Source: Dactylosporangium sp. AC04546 (GTDB lineage: Bacteria > Actinomycetota > Actinomycetes > Mycobacteriales > Micromonosporaceae). Taken from it: a DNA stretch of 64,000 nt. A program made the position numbers and the translations under genes. The DNA is taken from the NCBI RefSeq assembly GCF_022095675.1, contig NZ_JAHYSG010000001.1:62001-126000 (forward strand). The letters run 5' to 3'. Shown here in pieces: positions 23,514-31,982 of the stretch; position 1 is the stretch's first letter, and each line of letters opens with the position of its first letter. Below the pieces are notes generated by a model. That model was not told the origin of the DNA, ran no database searches, and saw nothing but the letters and a program-made list of their open reading frames with translations.

Positions 23514-24554
23514 TCAGACCGCAATCGACAGGATGCGTCGGGGGTTGTGAATCATGATCTGGTCGAGCTGTTCGTCGGTGACGCCCTTGGACTTCAGGCG
23601 CGGAACCCAGCTGGTGAACATGTAGTTGAGGTTGACCTTCTCGTTCTCCAGCTGCGGGTCGGACTCGGTGACCGTCGCCCGGGGGTTGAAGAACCACCGG
23701 TCGAACGAGAGGACGATGCGATCCAGGTAGCCGTCCTCGATGAGCTCGATGAGGGCATTGGCCATCGCCTCGTCCAGCTCTTCCGCGCTGCCGATGCGCC
23801 AGGGAATGCCGATGTGGTCCAGTTGGACGTTCGCGCCCATCTTGAGGACCTCGCGCATCATGTTGACCTGTGGCGGTACGAAGGCGTGGCCGATGATCAC
23901 CTTGGAGAGGTCCATGCCGACCTCGTCGAGGATCTCGAGCTGCTCGCGTCCCGGGTTCGTGACCTCGAAGTCCATCGGGTCGATGTGGGTGTTGATGCCG
24001 CAGCCGGTCTCCATGGCCGCCTTGCCGGCCGCCCGGATCAGGCGGTCCTCGACCTCGTGGACGTGGCGGCCGTACGCGCCGACCGGGCTCGGCTTGGGGA
24101 AGACGCTCTCCTGACCGGTGGCGATCTTGATGGCGCCGGCCTTGTACGGCGTCTGCTGCCAGGCGAACACCATGCCCTCGGTGAGGTCGCGCACGAAGAA
24201 CTCGGTGAGCTCCTCGATGGTCTGCCGGCGCCAGTAGTACGGCACGCCCATGCGTTCCGGGAAGAACCCGGTGATCGCCACGACGTTGATGCCGGTGCGC
24301 CTGGCGACGTCCACCATGAACTGCGGGTGGCGGCCGACCTCGGCCGGGGTCATGTCGATGAGGGTGTTGTACCCGTTGGGGATCATGCCGTCGACGATTT
24401 GACCGCTGACCCGCTCGACGGCGGCGGGGTGGTCGAACACGGTCCGGTGGTCCAGCTCGGCGCCGGGGTACCCGTAGAGCAGGTGCTCGTGGGTGAGGAT
24501 GCGGCCCGACTCCTCGGCCGGGACGTCACCGAGCACGGTACGGAAGATCTGCAT
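23514..24554 (-). CDS. Phosphotriesterase-like metallohydrolase
   Basis: A 346-residue TIM-barrel hydrolase from ATG 24554 (GAAGGAGCG upstream). All binuclear metal ligands of the phosphotriesterase family are in place: His22 and His24 (THEHL), Lys143 as the carboxylated bridge (GAIKIATG), His190 (INTHID), His223 (IIGHAF) and Asp285 (LSFDRW). Most bacterial relatives are lactonases or esterases, so a lactone or ester from sugar metabolism is more likely than an organophosphate. It sits between two PfpI-like genes in an operon whose promoter carries the GntR-type operator at 25043. Confidence 0.92.
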   Translation of the reverse strand: MQIFRTVLGDVPAEESGRILTHEHLLYGYPGAELDHRTVFDHPAAVERVSGQIVDGMIPNGYNTLIDMTPAEVGRHPQFMVDVARRTGINVVAITGFFPERMGVPYYWRRQTIEELTEFFVRDLTEGMVFAWQQTPYKAGAIKIATGQESVFPKPSPVGAYGRHVHEVEDRLIRAAGKAAMETGCGINTHIDPMDFEVTNPGREQLEILDEVGMDLSKVIIGHAFVPPQVNMMREVLKMGANVQLDHIGIPWRIGSAEELDEAMANALIELIEDGYLDRIVLSFDRWFFNPRATVTESDPQLENEKVNLNYMFTSWVPRLKSKGVTDEQLDQIMIHNPRRILSIAV

Positions 24555-24588
24555 GAGGAACGCTCCTTCGACGTCGGCGAGCGGCGGC

Positions 24589-25017
24589 TCAGCCGGCCAG
24601 CTCGGTCCGCAGCCGGGTGAACAGGGAGGGAAGGGCATCGGCGTCCACCGCGACGCGGTCGGGATCGATGTCGAGGACGAGCTCCCGGACCAGGTGGGCA
24701 CCGGAGCCGCTCGCGAAGATGGGCACCTCCGCGGTGCGCAACCGGCGCAGGAGAGACACCTGCTCGTCGCTGACCGCCGGGCGACCGGCCACCGTTCCCG
24801 GCACTACCAGTGCGTCCACGTCCTCGGACACGACCTCGTCCGGGACCGTGTCCCCGAGCACCGGGTAGCCCAGGTGGCTCTCACACGGACCGTCCCCCGG
24901 ACCGACGACCTTGACCTCCGCCCCCTCCTCCCGGGCGCGCAGGACCGGGTACCAGAACTCGAGCTCCTGGTAGCCGTCGAAGGCGAAGACGACGATCGAA
25001 CGGTTGGACAACGTCAT
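24589..25017 (-). CDS. PfpI-like protein lacking the catalytic cysteine
   Basis: A 142-residue protein from ATG 25017, first gene of its operon. It is clearly related to the protein encoded at 22837 (SIVVFAFDGYQELEFWYPVL against VAVLAENLYQELELWYPVLR) but is 80 residues shorter. Where the paralogue has AAICHAGW this protein reads FASGSGAH, so Gly104 takes the place of the nucleophile. It is therefore likely non-catalytic or regulatory, perhaps a partner subunit. The operator at 25043-25067 lies 26 bp upstream of its start. Confidence 0.82.
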   Translation of the reverse strand: MTLSNRSIVVFAFDGYQELEFWYPVLRAREEGAEVKVVGPGDGPCESHLGYPVLGDTVPDEVVSEDVDALVVPGTVAGRPAVSDEQVSLLRRLRTAEVPIFASGSGAHLVRELVLDIDPDRVAVDADALPSLFTRLRTELAG

Positions 25018-25042
25018 GAGGAGTGACCTGGCCTCTCGAGAG

Positions 25043-25067
25043 AACTGGTCTAATACATGAACCAGTT
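25043..25067. promoter_or_regulatory. GntR/HutC-type operator upstream of the PfpI-PTE-SDR operon
   Basis: Inverted arms AACTGGT (25043-25049) and ACCAGTT (25061-25067) are separated by 11 bp; the left arm extends to AACTGGTCT. The site matches the copy at 26941 at 18 of 25 positions. ACTGGTCT is the half-site known for HutC-type GntR regulators such as DasR, which fits the UTRA-domain regulator at 28144. Confidence 0.7.
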
Positions 25068-25123
25068 GCAGTTTGCCACACGATTGATTGGCTGGGAAGG
25101 TCGTCAGGAGCCGGACCGAGCCG

Positions 25124-26080
25124 CTATGAAGCCGCGGTGAACCTGTCGAGTGCGTGCGACGCGGCCCCGAGCAGTGCCGCGTCCTCGTCGTCGCCCACGT
25201 GGTGCAGCTCCGTCCGGGCCCAGCGCGGCCGGGTGCGGTCCCAGTGCGTTCGCACCGCCCGGCCGAACCACGTGTCCGGGGCCAGGGTCGCGCCGGCCAG
25301 CACGATGCGCTGCGGATCATGCGTCGCGACGATCGTGCGCAGGCCGGCGGACAAGGCGACCGCGGACCGGTCGAGCACGTCGGCCGCCCGGCCGTCGCCG
25401 CTCTCGGCGGCGTCCTGCAGGTCTCCGGCGTGCAGGGCACGCCCGCTGTGTGCGCGCGCGGCGAGCAGGGGGCTCAGCCCGTCCTCCGCGAGTGCGTTCG
25501 CGGCTTCGGCCAGGTGCCGTCCGGAGACCAGCACCTCAAGGCAGCCGGTGCCGCCGCAGGGGCAGCGGGGGCCGTCGACATCGATCACCACGTGGCCGAA
25601 GTCGCCGGCTCCGCCGAGCCCGGAGTCCAGCGAGCCGTTCCTGATCACCGCTCCGCCGATGCCGGTACCCATGGTCAGGACGGCGGTCGTCCCGTGCGGC
25701 CAGCGCGCCGCCACGCCCAGCGCGGTGGCCTGAGCGTCATTGAGCAGATAGGCGGGCAGCGGCAGGTGCGGACGCAGCGCCGCCGCGACGTCGGTCCCGT
25801 CGGTGAAACCGAGGTTGAGGGCGCTACCGACGATGCCTTCCTGCACCACGCCCGCGAGGCCCACGCCCACCGCCGCCGGAGACCGGCCCAGATGCGCGGT
25901 GATGCTCAGGACCATCTCGGCGACGGTGAGGTACTGCTCGGTCAGGCTCGACGGCTTGGCGCGGCGGTCCTTGCGCACGATTCGGCCGCCCGATACGGCG
26001 GCCGCCCGGATCCAGGTCCCACCCCAGTCGACGGCGGCCACGAGGATGTCGTGACCGCCGTCGACCGCGAGGTCATTCAA
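25124..26080 (-). CDS. ROK-family sugar kinase
   Basis: A 318-residue ROK protein. The ATP-binding motif is VAAVDWGGTWIRAAAV near residues 13-28, the catalytic Asp lies in LLNDAQATALG, the phosphate motif is TMGTGIGGAVI, and the zinc motif is GHVVIDVDGPRCPCGGTGCL. There is no N-terminal helix-turn-helix, so it is a kinase rather than an Nag/Xyl repressor. It should phosphorylate a hexose, N-acetylhexosamine or related sugar. Its start overlaps the stop of the upstream bicupin gene by 8 nt, so both come from one transcript under the 26941 operator. Confidence 0.92.
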   Translation of the reverse strand: MNDLAVDGGHDILVAAVDWGGTWIRAAAVSGGRIVRKDRRAKPSSLTEQYLTVAEMVLSITAHLGRSPAAVGVGLAGVVQEGIVGSALNLGFTDGTDVAAALRPHLPLPAYLLNDAQATALGVAARWPHGTTAVLTMGTGIGGAVIRNGSLDSGLGGAGDFGHVVIDVDGPRCPCGGTGCLEVLVSGRHLAEAANALAEDGLSPLLAARAHSGRALHAGDLQDAAESGDGRAADVLDRSAVALSAGLRTIVATHDPQRIVLAGATLAPDTWFGRAVRTHWDRTRPRWARTELHHVGDDEDAALLGAASHALDRFTAAS

Positions 26081-26921
26081 CGCAGCCCGGCCGGTACTCG
26101 CCGGCCACCGAGAAGAGGCACGAGGCGGGCTCGTGGCTCATGTTGTAGAACGAGTGCGGCGTGCCGGCCGGGATTCGCACACCGTCCCAGGCGTCCAGCT
26201 CGACCCACTTCTTCGTGCCGGTGAGCTCGACGTGCAGGTTGCCCGACTCCACGAAGATCACCTTGTCGGCGCCGTGGCTGTACACGTCGCTGCGCTGGCC
26301 GCCCAGGAACGACATCTTCCCGGCGGTGAGGTGCTCGGTACTGGCCAGGATGCCCACGAGGATCTCGCGGCCCCGGGTGAAGCCCTCCATGCGCCAGAGG
26401 ATGTCGGCCTCCCGGATCATCCAGGTGGTCTGCTCGCGCGGCGTGTCGCGGGCCATCGGCCAGTTGCCGAGCAGCTCGTCCTGGCCCTGCTTCGGCGGGC
26501 CGTCGAGCGGAGGCTGGGCGCGGGCGTAGGCGCCGCCCGTTCCGGACTTGGGAGCCGGCTGGAAGAACTCGAGCATCCGCAGCTGCACGTTGCTGTGGTT
26601 CCACTGGTAGTGCCAGGTGTCCTTGCGGAAGAAGATGGCCTCACCGGGGTTGACCACGAAGACCTCGCCGGTGACCGGGTTGCTCTGGACCATACGCCCT
26701 TCGAGCACGTAGAAGAGCTCGTCCGCGCCGAACACGGTCGGGTGGGCGGGGGAGGAGATCGCGGAGCCGTTCGGCGGCATGCCGACGATGTTGAGGTTCA
26801 TCGTCGCGTCGTCGGCGTAGAACCAGTCGCACAGCCGTCCGGTGGTCTCGTCACCCCACGTGCGCCGCTCGAGGTCTCGGTAGCGAAGGACCTGCGGCTC
26901 GCGGATGCTCTCGTCTGTCAT
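26073..26921 (-). CDS. Double cupin-domain protein
   Basis: A 282-residue protein from ATG 26921. Two cupin barrels are visible: the first around FGADELFYVLEGRMVQSNPV with the PGEAIFFRKDTWHYQWNHS histidines, the second around VYSHGADKVIFVESGNLHVE and VRIPAGTPHSFYNMSHE. Bicupins act as dioxygenases, decarboxylases or sugar-acid isomerases; the exact reaction is open. It is the first gene of a bicupin-ROK kinase operon. The HutC-type operator lies 20 bp upstream of its start, consistent with repression. Confidence 0.85.
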   Translation of the reverse strand: MTDESIREPQVLRYRDLERRTWGDETTGRLCDWFYADDATMNLNIVGMPPNGSAISSPAHPTVFGADELFYVLEGRMVQSNPVTGEVFVVNPGEAIFFRKDTWHYQWNHSNVQLRMLEFFQPAPKSGTGGAYARAQPPLDGPPKQGQDELLGNWPMARDTPREQTTWMIREADILWRMEGFTRGREILVGILASTEHLTAGKMSFLGGQRSDVYSHGADKVIFVESGNLHVELTGTKKWVELDAWDGVRIPAGTPHSFYNMSHEPASCLFSVAGEYRPGCVE

Positions 26922-27205
26922 GTCGCCCTCTCGTGACGCCAACTGGTCTGTATTGTGGACCAGTCTGGAGGACCGGGTCGTGCGTGTCAATCGAATCGGC
27001 CCTGCATGGTAAGGGTGCTGGCCTTGGTTAGCGTTCGGGTTTCTGTTGGTCGGCTTGGGTGCGGGCGCGGTGGATGGTTTGGGCGGCGTCGTGGCGGGGT
27101 GCGCGATGTTGGTTGGGACTGTCGGGTGGGCGTCCGGGGCCTGGCCGGATGGAGTTGGTGCCTACATTGGCCGGTTTGTCGTACCTATGTGCTAAACATG
27201 TCGGC
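26922..27205. other. Promoter region and G/T-rich spacer
   Basis: The left 45 bp carry the bicupin promoter and operator. From about 27003 to 27130 the top strand is strikingly G/T-rich and holds no supported gene; it may be the outer part of the decayed TnpB element that follows. No target-site duplication or terminal repeat was found. Confidence 0.35.
26941..26965. promoter_or_regulatory. GntR/HutC-type operator upstream of the bicupin-ROK operon
   Basis: AACTGGT (26941-26947) and ACCAGT (26959-26964) are inverted with 11 bp between them, the same geometry as the site at 25043. It overlaps the space just upstream of the bicupin gene, where a repressor would block transcription. Confidence 0.7.
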
Positions 27206-27975
27206 ATGCCCGCCGTCGTCACCCGGACGCGCCCCGAGTGGTGCACCGCACCGCCCGGATCGGCCTGCGCACCACGCGAGCCCAACGCGACCGCTGCTAC
27301 GGGCTCCTGCGCTCCGCCGGCGACGCCAAACGCCGCAAGGCCGGCGACCTGACGGCCCGGTATCCACGGCGCCGCCGAAGCTTGGTCCCGGTCCGCTACT
27401 ACCACGGCACCTTCACCCTCCAGCACCGCCGGCTCCGGTTGCCCACCGCCGCCGGCCGGGCACCGTGGTGGTTGCGCCTGGACCGGGCCGCGCCCTACCC
27501 GGCGGAGCAGATTCGGTCCGTGTCACTGCTCGCCGACGGCGGCCGCTTGTGGGTCGAGGTCACTGCCGAAGTCCCGGTCGCCACCTACGCCGACTGCCAG
27601 ACCCCCGACCCCGCCCGGGTCGCCGGCGTCGACCTGGGTGTCATCCATCCCTATGCCGTCGCTGGCCCGGACGGTGCCGGGCTTTTGGTGTCGGGGCGGG
27701 CGATCCGCGCCGAACACCGCATGCACCTCGCCGACACCAAACAGCGGTGCCGGGCCACCGCGAAACGCGCCCCAGCACCGGGACAGCGTGGTTCGCGGCG
27801 GTGGCGCAAAACCCGCCGCCGCGCCCGGCTCATCGAAGGACGGCATCGCCGCCGGGTGCGGCAGGCCGGGCATGAGGCGGCGAAGGCGGTGGTCGCGTGG
27901 GCGGTGCGGCACCGGATCGGGACATTGACCGTCGGTGACACCCCCGCCGCCCACCACCAGCAACAAAAGTGGTGA
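27206..27975 (+). pseudogene. Degenerate TnpB (IS200/IS605-type accessory nuclease) gene
   Basis: The start PAVVTRTRPEW at ATG 27206 belongs to an actinobacterial TnpB family, but one base is missing near 27238, after which the frame continues VHRTARIGLRTT in frame +1. After GLLRSAGD the sequence jumps to AKRRKAGDL, leaving out roughly 60 residues of the usual protein. The RuvC-like motif GVDLGVIHPYAVAGPDG survives, but the protein diverges after RIGTLTVGD and stops at 27975, so the later catalytic residues and the zinc ribbon are lost. No TnpA partner or intact right end is present. It cannot be active. It lies between the bicupin operon and its probable regulator gene. Confidence 0.85.
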
Positions 27976-28041
27976 GTGGCAGAGGGTCGGTTGGCCGGCT
28001 GCGGCCCGCCCCTCCACCCACCGTGTTGGGGAGTCGCTCGA

Positions 28042-28089
28042 CCGCATCATGCGGCGAGGAACTATAACGTCACCAAGCCGGTGAACGTT
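28042..28089. promoter_or_regulatory. Palindromes upstream of the GntR-UTRA gene
   Basis: CCGCATCATGCGG (28042-28054) is a perfect 6-bp-arm palindrome. A second imperfect one follows, AACGTCACC (28066-28074) against GGTGAACGTT (28080-28089). Neither resembles the ACTGGTCT operators. They may be autoregulatory sites or remains of the TnpB element end. Confidence 0.35.
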
Positions 28090-28143
28090 GGCGGTCACAG
28101 CACTAGGATGCAGCGCACACGAACACACCGAGGAGTGGTAGCC

Positions 28144-28899
28144 GTGGTGAAGGCACTCGACCTCAAGGTCTCCCCGGCCCGGGTGGACGGCCGCAACAAC
28201 GCGGTCGAGGCCTACCGTGCGCTCCAGGAGGCGCTGACCGTGGGGCAGTTCCCGGCCGGCACCCGGCTGCCCGGTGAGCGCACCCTGGCCGCCGAGCTCG
28301 GGGTCAGCCGGGCGACGCTGCGGCAGGTGCTCAGCGCCCTGGCCGATGCCGGACGGATCGTGCCGTCGCCGCAGCGCGGCTGGTTCGTCGCCGAGAACCG
28401 GCTCGTGCACGAGCCCAACCGGCTGCGCGGGCTCAGCGAGGTCGCGCGCGAGCGCGGCATGGAGGCGACGTCCCGGGTCATGCGGGCCACGGTTCGCCCG
28501 GCCACCCTCGCCGAGGCGGAGGTCCTGGGCATCGACACCTCCCAGCCGGTGGTCGACCTGCGCCGGGTCAGGTTCCTGGACGGCTCGCCGCTCAGCGTCG
28601 ACCACTCGTGCCTCGATGCCGCCCGGGTGCCCGGCATCGAGGACGTCGACTTCACCGGCCAGTCGCTCTACGACGTGCTGCGCGACCGGTACGACATCGC
28701 GGCCAGCCGGTGCGACTACGAGCTCGCGGCGGAGGCGGTCAAGGCGCGCGAGGCCAAGCTGCTCGGCCTCGAGCCCGGCGATCCGGTGCTGGTCGGTTAC
28801 CAGAAGACCTTCGACCAGCACGACCAGTGCTTCGACGTGGGCCGCCAGCTGTACCGCGGTGACGCTTACCGGTTCCAGGCGTCGCTGTTCCGCTTCTAA
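28144..28899 (+). CDS. GntR-family regulator with UTRA domain (HutC subfamily)
   Basis: A 251-residue regulator from GTG 28144 (GAGGAG 8 bases upstream; an adjacent GTG at 28147 is equally possible). The N-terminal winged helix reads AYRALQEALTVGQFPAGTRL, TLAAELGVSRATLRQVLSAL and ADAGRIVPSPQRGWFVAE. The UTRA effector domain follows from about residue 85 (EVARERGMEATSRVMRATVR, then VVDLRRVRFLDGSPLSVDHS). UTRA domains usually bind phosphorylated sugars. It is the best candidate for the protein that reads the ACTGGTCT operators at 25043 and 26941. It is convergent with the ABC permease gene, overlapping it by 4 nt. Confidence 0.92.
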   Translation: MVKALDLKVSPARVDGRNNAVEAYRALQEALTVGQFPAGTRLPGERTLAAELGVSRATLRQVLSALADAGRIVPSPQRGWFVAENRLVHEPNRLRGLSEVARERGMEATSRVMRATVRPATLAEAEVLGIDTSQPVVDLRRVRFLDGSPLSVDHSCLDAARVPGIEDVDFTGQSLYDVLRDRYDIAASRCDYELAAEAVKAREAKLLGLEPGDPVLVGYQKTFDQHDQCFDVGRQLYRGDAYRFQASLFRF

Positions 28900-29720
28900 C
28901 CCTTCATCGCGCCCGATGCCATTCCCTGCATCAGCCGCTTCTGTACGACGAGGAAGAAGATCACCACCGGGATCGTGAAGATCACGCTCGCCGCCATCAC
29001 TCCGCCCCAGTCGGTGTAGTAGCTGGAGAAGTACTGCTGCAGTGCGACGGGGAGCGTTTCGATCTCGGGCCGCTGCATGTACGTCGCCGAGAACATGAGC
29101 TCGTTCCACGACGTGATGAACGCGTAGACGGAGCTCGCGGCCAGCCCCGGCCAGGCCAGCGGAAACACGATCGACCACACGGCGCGCAGCCGGCTCGCCC
29201 CGTCGACCAGCGCGGCCTCTTCGAGCTCGAACGGGATCTCCACGACGAACGAGCGCAGCATGAACGTGCACAGGCCCACGGTCAGGGCCAGGTGGCTCAG
29301 GGTCAGCCCCTGAAACGTGTTGAGCAGGCCGGCGTTGCGGAACAGTGTGAACAGCGGGATGACGAGGATGGTCTGCGGCAACAACTGCGTGACGAGGATG
29401 ACGACCGTGAGGATGTGCCTGGTCCGCAGCCGGTAGCGGGCCAGGGCATAGCCCGCCAGCAGGGCGATCAGGCCGGTCAGCACCGTCGTCGCCACGGCGA
29501 CGATGAGGGAGTTGCGGAACTGGGTGGGGATGTTGCCGTCGAGCAGGTGCGTGTACCGCTCCACGGTCGGCGACGTGACGATGAACCGCGGGGTGCGGGT
29601 GAACAGCTCGCTGTCGGGCTTGAACGACGTGACCAGCATCCAGAAGAACGGGAACAGGCTGCTCACCACGATCACGCCGACGAGCAGGAACAGCGCACCA
29701 CGGCGCAACAGTGACGTCAT
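28896..29720 (-). CDS. Carbohydrate ABC transporter permease, MalG type
   Basis: A 274-residue inner-membrane permease with six spans (first LFLLVGVIVVSSLFPFFWML). The cytoplasmic EAA loop is EEAALVDGASRLRAVWSIVF. It pairs with the MalF-type permease encoded upstream, overlapping by 4 nt (ATGA). With the binding protein at 30681 it forms a CUT1-type sugar importer. No ATPase gene is present in the window; CUT1 systems in actinomycetes commonly share one MsiK-type ATPase, so that is probably the case here. Confidence 0.93.
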   Translation of the reverse strand: MTSLLRRGALFLLVGVIVVSSLFPFFWMLVTSFKPDSELFTRTPRFIVTSPTVERYTHLLDGNIPTQFRNSLIVAVATTVLTGLIALLAGYALARYRLRTRHILTVVILVTQLLPQTILVIPLFTLFRNAGLLNTFQGLTLSHLALTVGLCTFMLRSFVVEIPFELEEAALVDGASRLRAVWSIVFPLAWPGLAASSVYAFITSWNELMFSATYMQRPEIETLPVALQQYFSSYYTDWGGVMAASVIFTIPVVIFFLVVQKRLMQGMASGAMKG

Positions 29721-30688
29721 CGAACGTCCTCTCGGTTCAGCCGGACGTACAGCACGCTCACCGCGGCCAGCATGAGGAACAGGACCACGGCCATGGCCGC
29801 GGCGGTGCCCTGATCGAGCTGGGCGAAGGCCTCGAGCCAGGTCAGCAGGGACAGCACCTCGGTCGAGTGGTCCGGGCCGCCAGGCGGCGTGGTCATCACC
29901 AGGAAGTGGTCGAAGGACTGATACGCCCAGATGGTCGAGATCGTGGTCATCACGACCAGCAGGGGGCGGATCATGGGCAACCGGATGCGTCGCAGGATCT
30001 GCCAGGCGCTGGCGCCGTCGACCCGGGCCGCCTCCACCACTTCACCGTGGGTGCCGCGCAGCCCGGCGAACAGGGAGACCGCCACGAAGGGAACCGAGTG
30101 CCAGACGACGGCGACCGTGATGGCCACCATGGCCGGTGTACCCGTGCTGAACCAGGAGTACCCGTTGAAGGAGTCGAGGCCGAACCAGTTGACCAGCAGC
30201 CAGTTGACCACGCCGTACTGGTCGTCGAACATCCACTTCCAGACGATGCCGGACGCGACCCGCGGCATGGCCCAGGGGAGCAGCACGATGACGCTGAGCA
30301 CCTTGGCCGCGCGGGGTGCGGAGTCGAGGACCAGGGCGATCGCCAGGCTGAGCAGGATCGTGGTGACGACCACCGCGGCCGCGAACAGGGTCGTGCGCAG
30401 CAGCGCGGCGGTGTAATACGGGTCGGCGAAGATGTCGCGATAGTTCTTCAGCCCGACGAACGGTCCACTCTGCAGATACTCGCCGTCGTGGAACGACAGC
30501 CAGATCGTTCGCAGTACGGGATATCCGACCACGCCGGCGATCACCGCGAGCAGTGGCGCCAGAAAGGCCCACGGCAGGAATCGCTTCTCGAAGCCTTGTT
30601 GTCCGCGCACTAAGCGCCGCTCGCGCAGCGCCCTCGGGGTGGCCGAGGACGCTGCGCGACGGATCGTGGTCTTCACATTCTCAACCAA
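29717..30688 (-). CDS. Carbohydrate ABC transporter permease, MalF/UgpA type
   Basis: A 323-residue permease. A cytoplasmic basic N-terminus of about 35 residues precedes six spans (first FLAPLLAVIAGVVGYPVL). The EAA motif is EVVEAARVDGASAWQILRRI. The start is taken as TTG 30688, overlapping the stop of the binding protein gene by 8 nt; GTG 30676 is an alternative. Middle gene of the three-gene transporter operon. Confidence 0.92.
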   Translation of the reverse strand: MVENVKTTIRRAASSATPRALRERRLVRGQQGFEKRFLPWAFLAPLLAVIAGVVGYPVLRTIWLSFHDGEYLQSGPFVGLKNYRDIFADPYYTAALLRTTLFAAAVVVTTILLSLAIALVLDSAPRAAKVLSVIVLLPWAMPRVASGIVWKWMFDDQYGVVNWLLVNWFGLDSFNGYSWFSTGTPAMVAITVAVVWHSVPFVAVSLFAGLRGTHGEVVEAARVDGASAWQILRRIRLPMIRPLLVVMTTISTIWAYQSFDHFLVMTTPPGGPDHSTEVLSLLTWLEAFAQLDQGTAAAMAVVLFLMLAAVSVLYVRLNREDVR

Positions 30689-31982
30689 TTGCCTGGTTCA
30701 CCTGGTCCGCGAGTTCCTTCATGGCGGCGTCGGCGGTCTTCTTGCCGCTCATGATCGATTGCATGGCGTTCACGATGGAGTTGGCCCCCTCGACCTTCCC
30801 CCAACTGGCCACCGGGGGAATGGAGCGGGTGTGGTCGGCCTGGTCGGCGTACGCCTTGAACAGCGGGGCGGAGAAGGACCCGGTGGCCTTCTCCTGGGCC
30901 AGCGCATCGTTCGTCGCCGGGAGCAGACCCAGGTTCGAGGTGACCGGCACGAGGTTTTCCTTGCTCATCATGAACTTCACGAAGTCGTTCGCCACCGCCT
31001 TGTTGTTGCACTCGCGGAACACGGCGAGGTTGCTGCCGCCGGCGAACGTGTCGTTGTTCCCGCCCGGCCCCTTGGGCAGGACGGCCGTGGCCAGCTTGCT
31101 CTCCAGACCGGGGTTCTGCTTGAGGATGGTCCGCAGGTCCCACGACCCGCCGACCATCATCGCCGTCTGGCCCAGGCCCATGGACTTGTCGACGTCGGCG
31201 GCGGTCCAGGCCGAGGCGCCGGCGGGCGACAGTTTGTCCTTGGTCAGCAGGTCGGAGTAGAACTGGAACGCCTGGACGGACTGCGTCGAGCCGGCCTCGG
31301 AGACCCACTTGTCGCCGCTCTGCTTGGCGATCTCGCCGCCCCAGTTCCAGATCAGCGGCAGGTAGTACCAGTGCGCGCCGCCGATGATGCCGAACCCGTT
31401 GACGCCCGGGTTCTTCGCCTGGATGGCCAGGGCGGCCTCGCGCAGCTCGTCCCAGGTGGCGGGGGCCGCGGTCTTGCCGATCCCCTCCAGCATGTCCTTG
31501 CGGTAGATCAGGGCGCGGACACCGGTGTCGTAGGGAACGGCGTACGACTTGCCCTTGAAGATGGTCGACTCGATCATGCCGGGCACGTAGGTGCCCTGCA
31601 GCGTCTTGGGGTCGTCGGCGTATACGTCGAGGGCATTGAGTGCCGCGAATTCGGGAGTCCAGGTGTTGCCGATGAGCGCGACACAGGGAACGCTGCCGCC
31701 GGCGATCGAGGTGAGGTACGTCTGGTGTGCGTCCTTACCGAGGAACCGGAGGTTCACCTTGGTCCCCGGGTGTGCGGCGGCGTAGTCGTCCGCCAGCTTC
31801 TGCATGATCGGCTGTTGGGCGTCCCCGATGGGGTCACCCATCCAGAAGTCGATGGTTCCCTTGATCTCGCCCGAGCTGTTCGCGCCCGAGTCGCTGGCCC
31901 CACCACAGGCCGCGAGGGCGAGGGCCCCCGCCAGCCCGATGGCCACGGCGACACGGCCGCGCCATAAGTTCCTTGCACGCAT
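30681..31982 (-). CDS. ABC transporter solute-binding lipoprotein for carbohydrates
   Basis: A 433-residue protein with a lipoprotein signal (GLAGALALAACGG, lipidated Cys26) followed by a Gly/Ser linker and the family-1 solute-binding fold (TIDFWMGDPIGDAQQPIMQK, then GTKVNLRFLGKDAHQTYLTS and GKTAAPATWDELREAALAIQ). It captures an oligosaccharide or related solute outside the membrane and delivers it to the two permeases. First gene of the transporter operon. The promoter region contains the palindrome GGCTGTCTGACAGCC, a candidate site for the FCD regulator at 37047. Confidence 0.93.
   Translation of the reverse strand: MRARNLWRGRVAVAIGLAGALALAACGGASDSGANSSGEIKGTIDFWMGDPIGDAQQPIMQKLADDYAAAHPGTKVNLRFLGKDAHQTYLTSIAGGSVPCVALIGNTWTPEFAALNALDVYADDPKTLQGTYVPGMIESTIFKGKSYAVPYDTGVRALIYRKDMLEGIGKTAAPATWDELREAALAIQAKNPGVNGFGIIGGAHWYYLPLIWNWGGEIAKQSGDKWVSEAGSTQSVQAFQFYSDLLTKDKLSPAGASAWTAADVDKSMGLGQTAMMVGGSWDLRTILKQNPGLESKLATAVLPKGPGGNNDTFAGGSNLAVFRECNNKAVANDFVKFMMSKENLVPVTSNLGLLPATNDALAQEKATGSFSAPLFKAYADQADHTRSIPPVASWGKVEGANSIVNAMQSIMSGKKTADAAMKELADQVNQAIG

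Noticed and set aside
27003..27130. G/T-rich stretch as a possible TnpB guide RNA
   Set aside because: Guide RNAs of TnpB elements lie at the 3' end of the gene; this is upstream of the relic, and no scaffold fold was evident.
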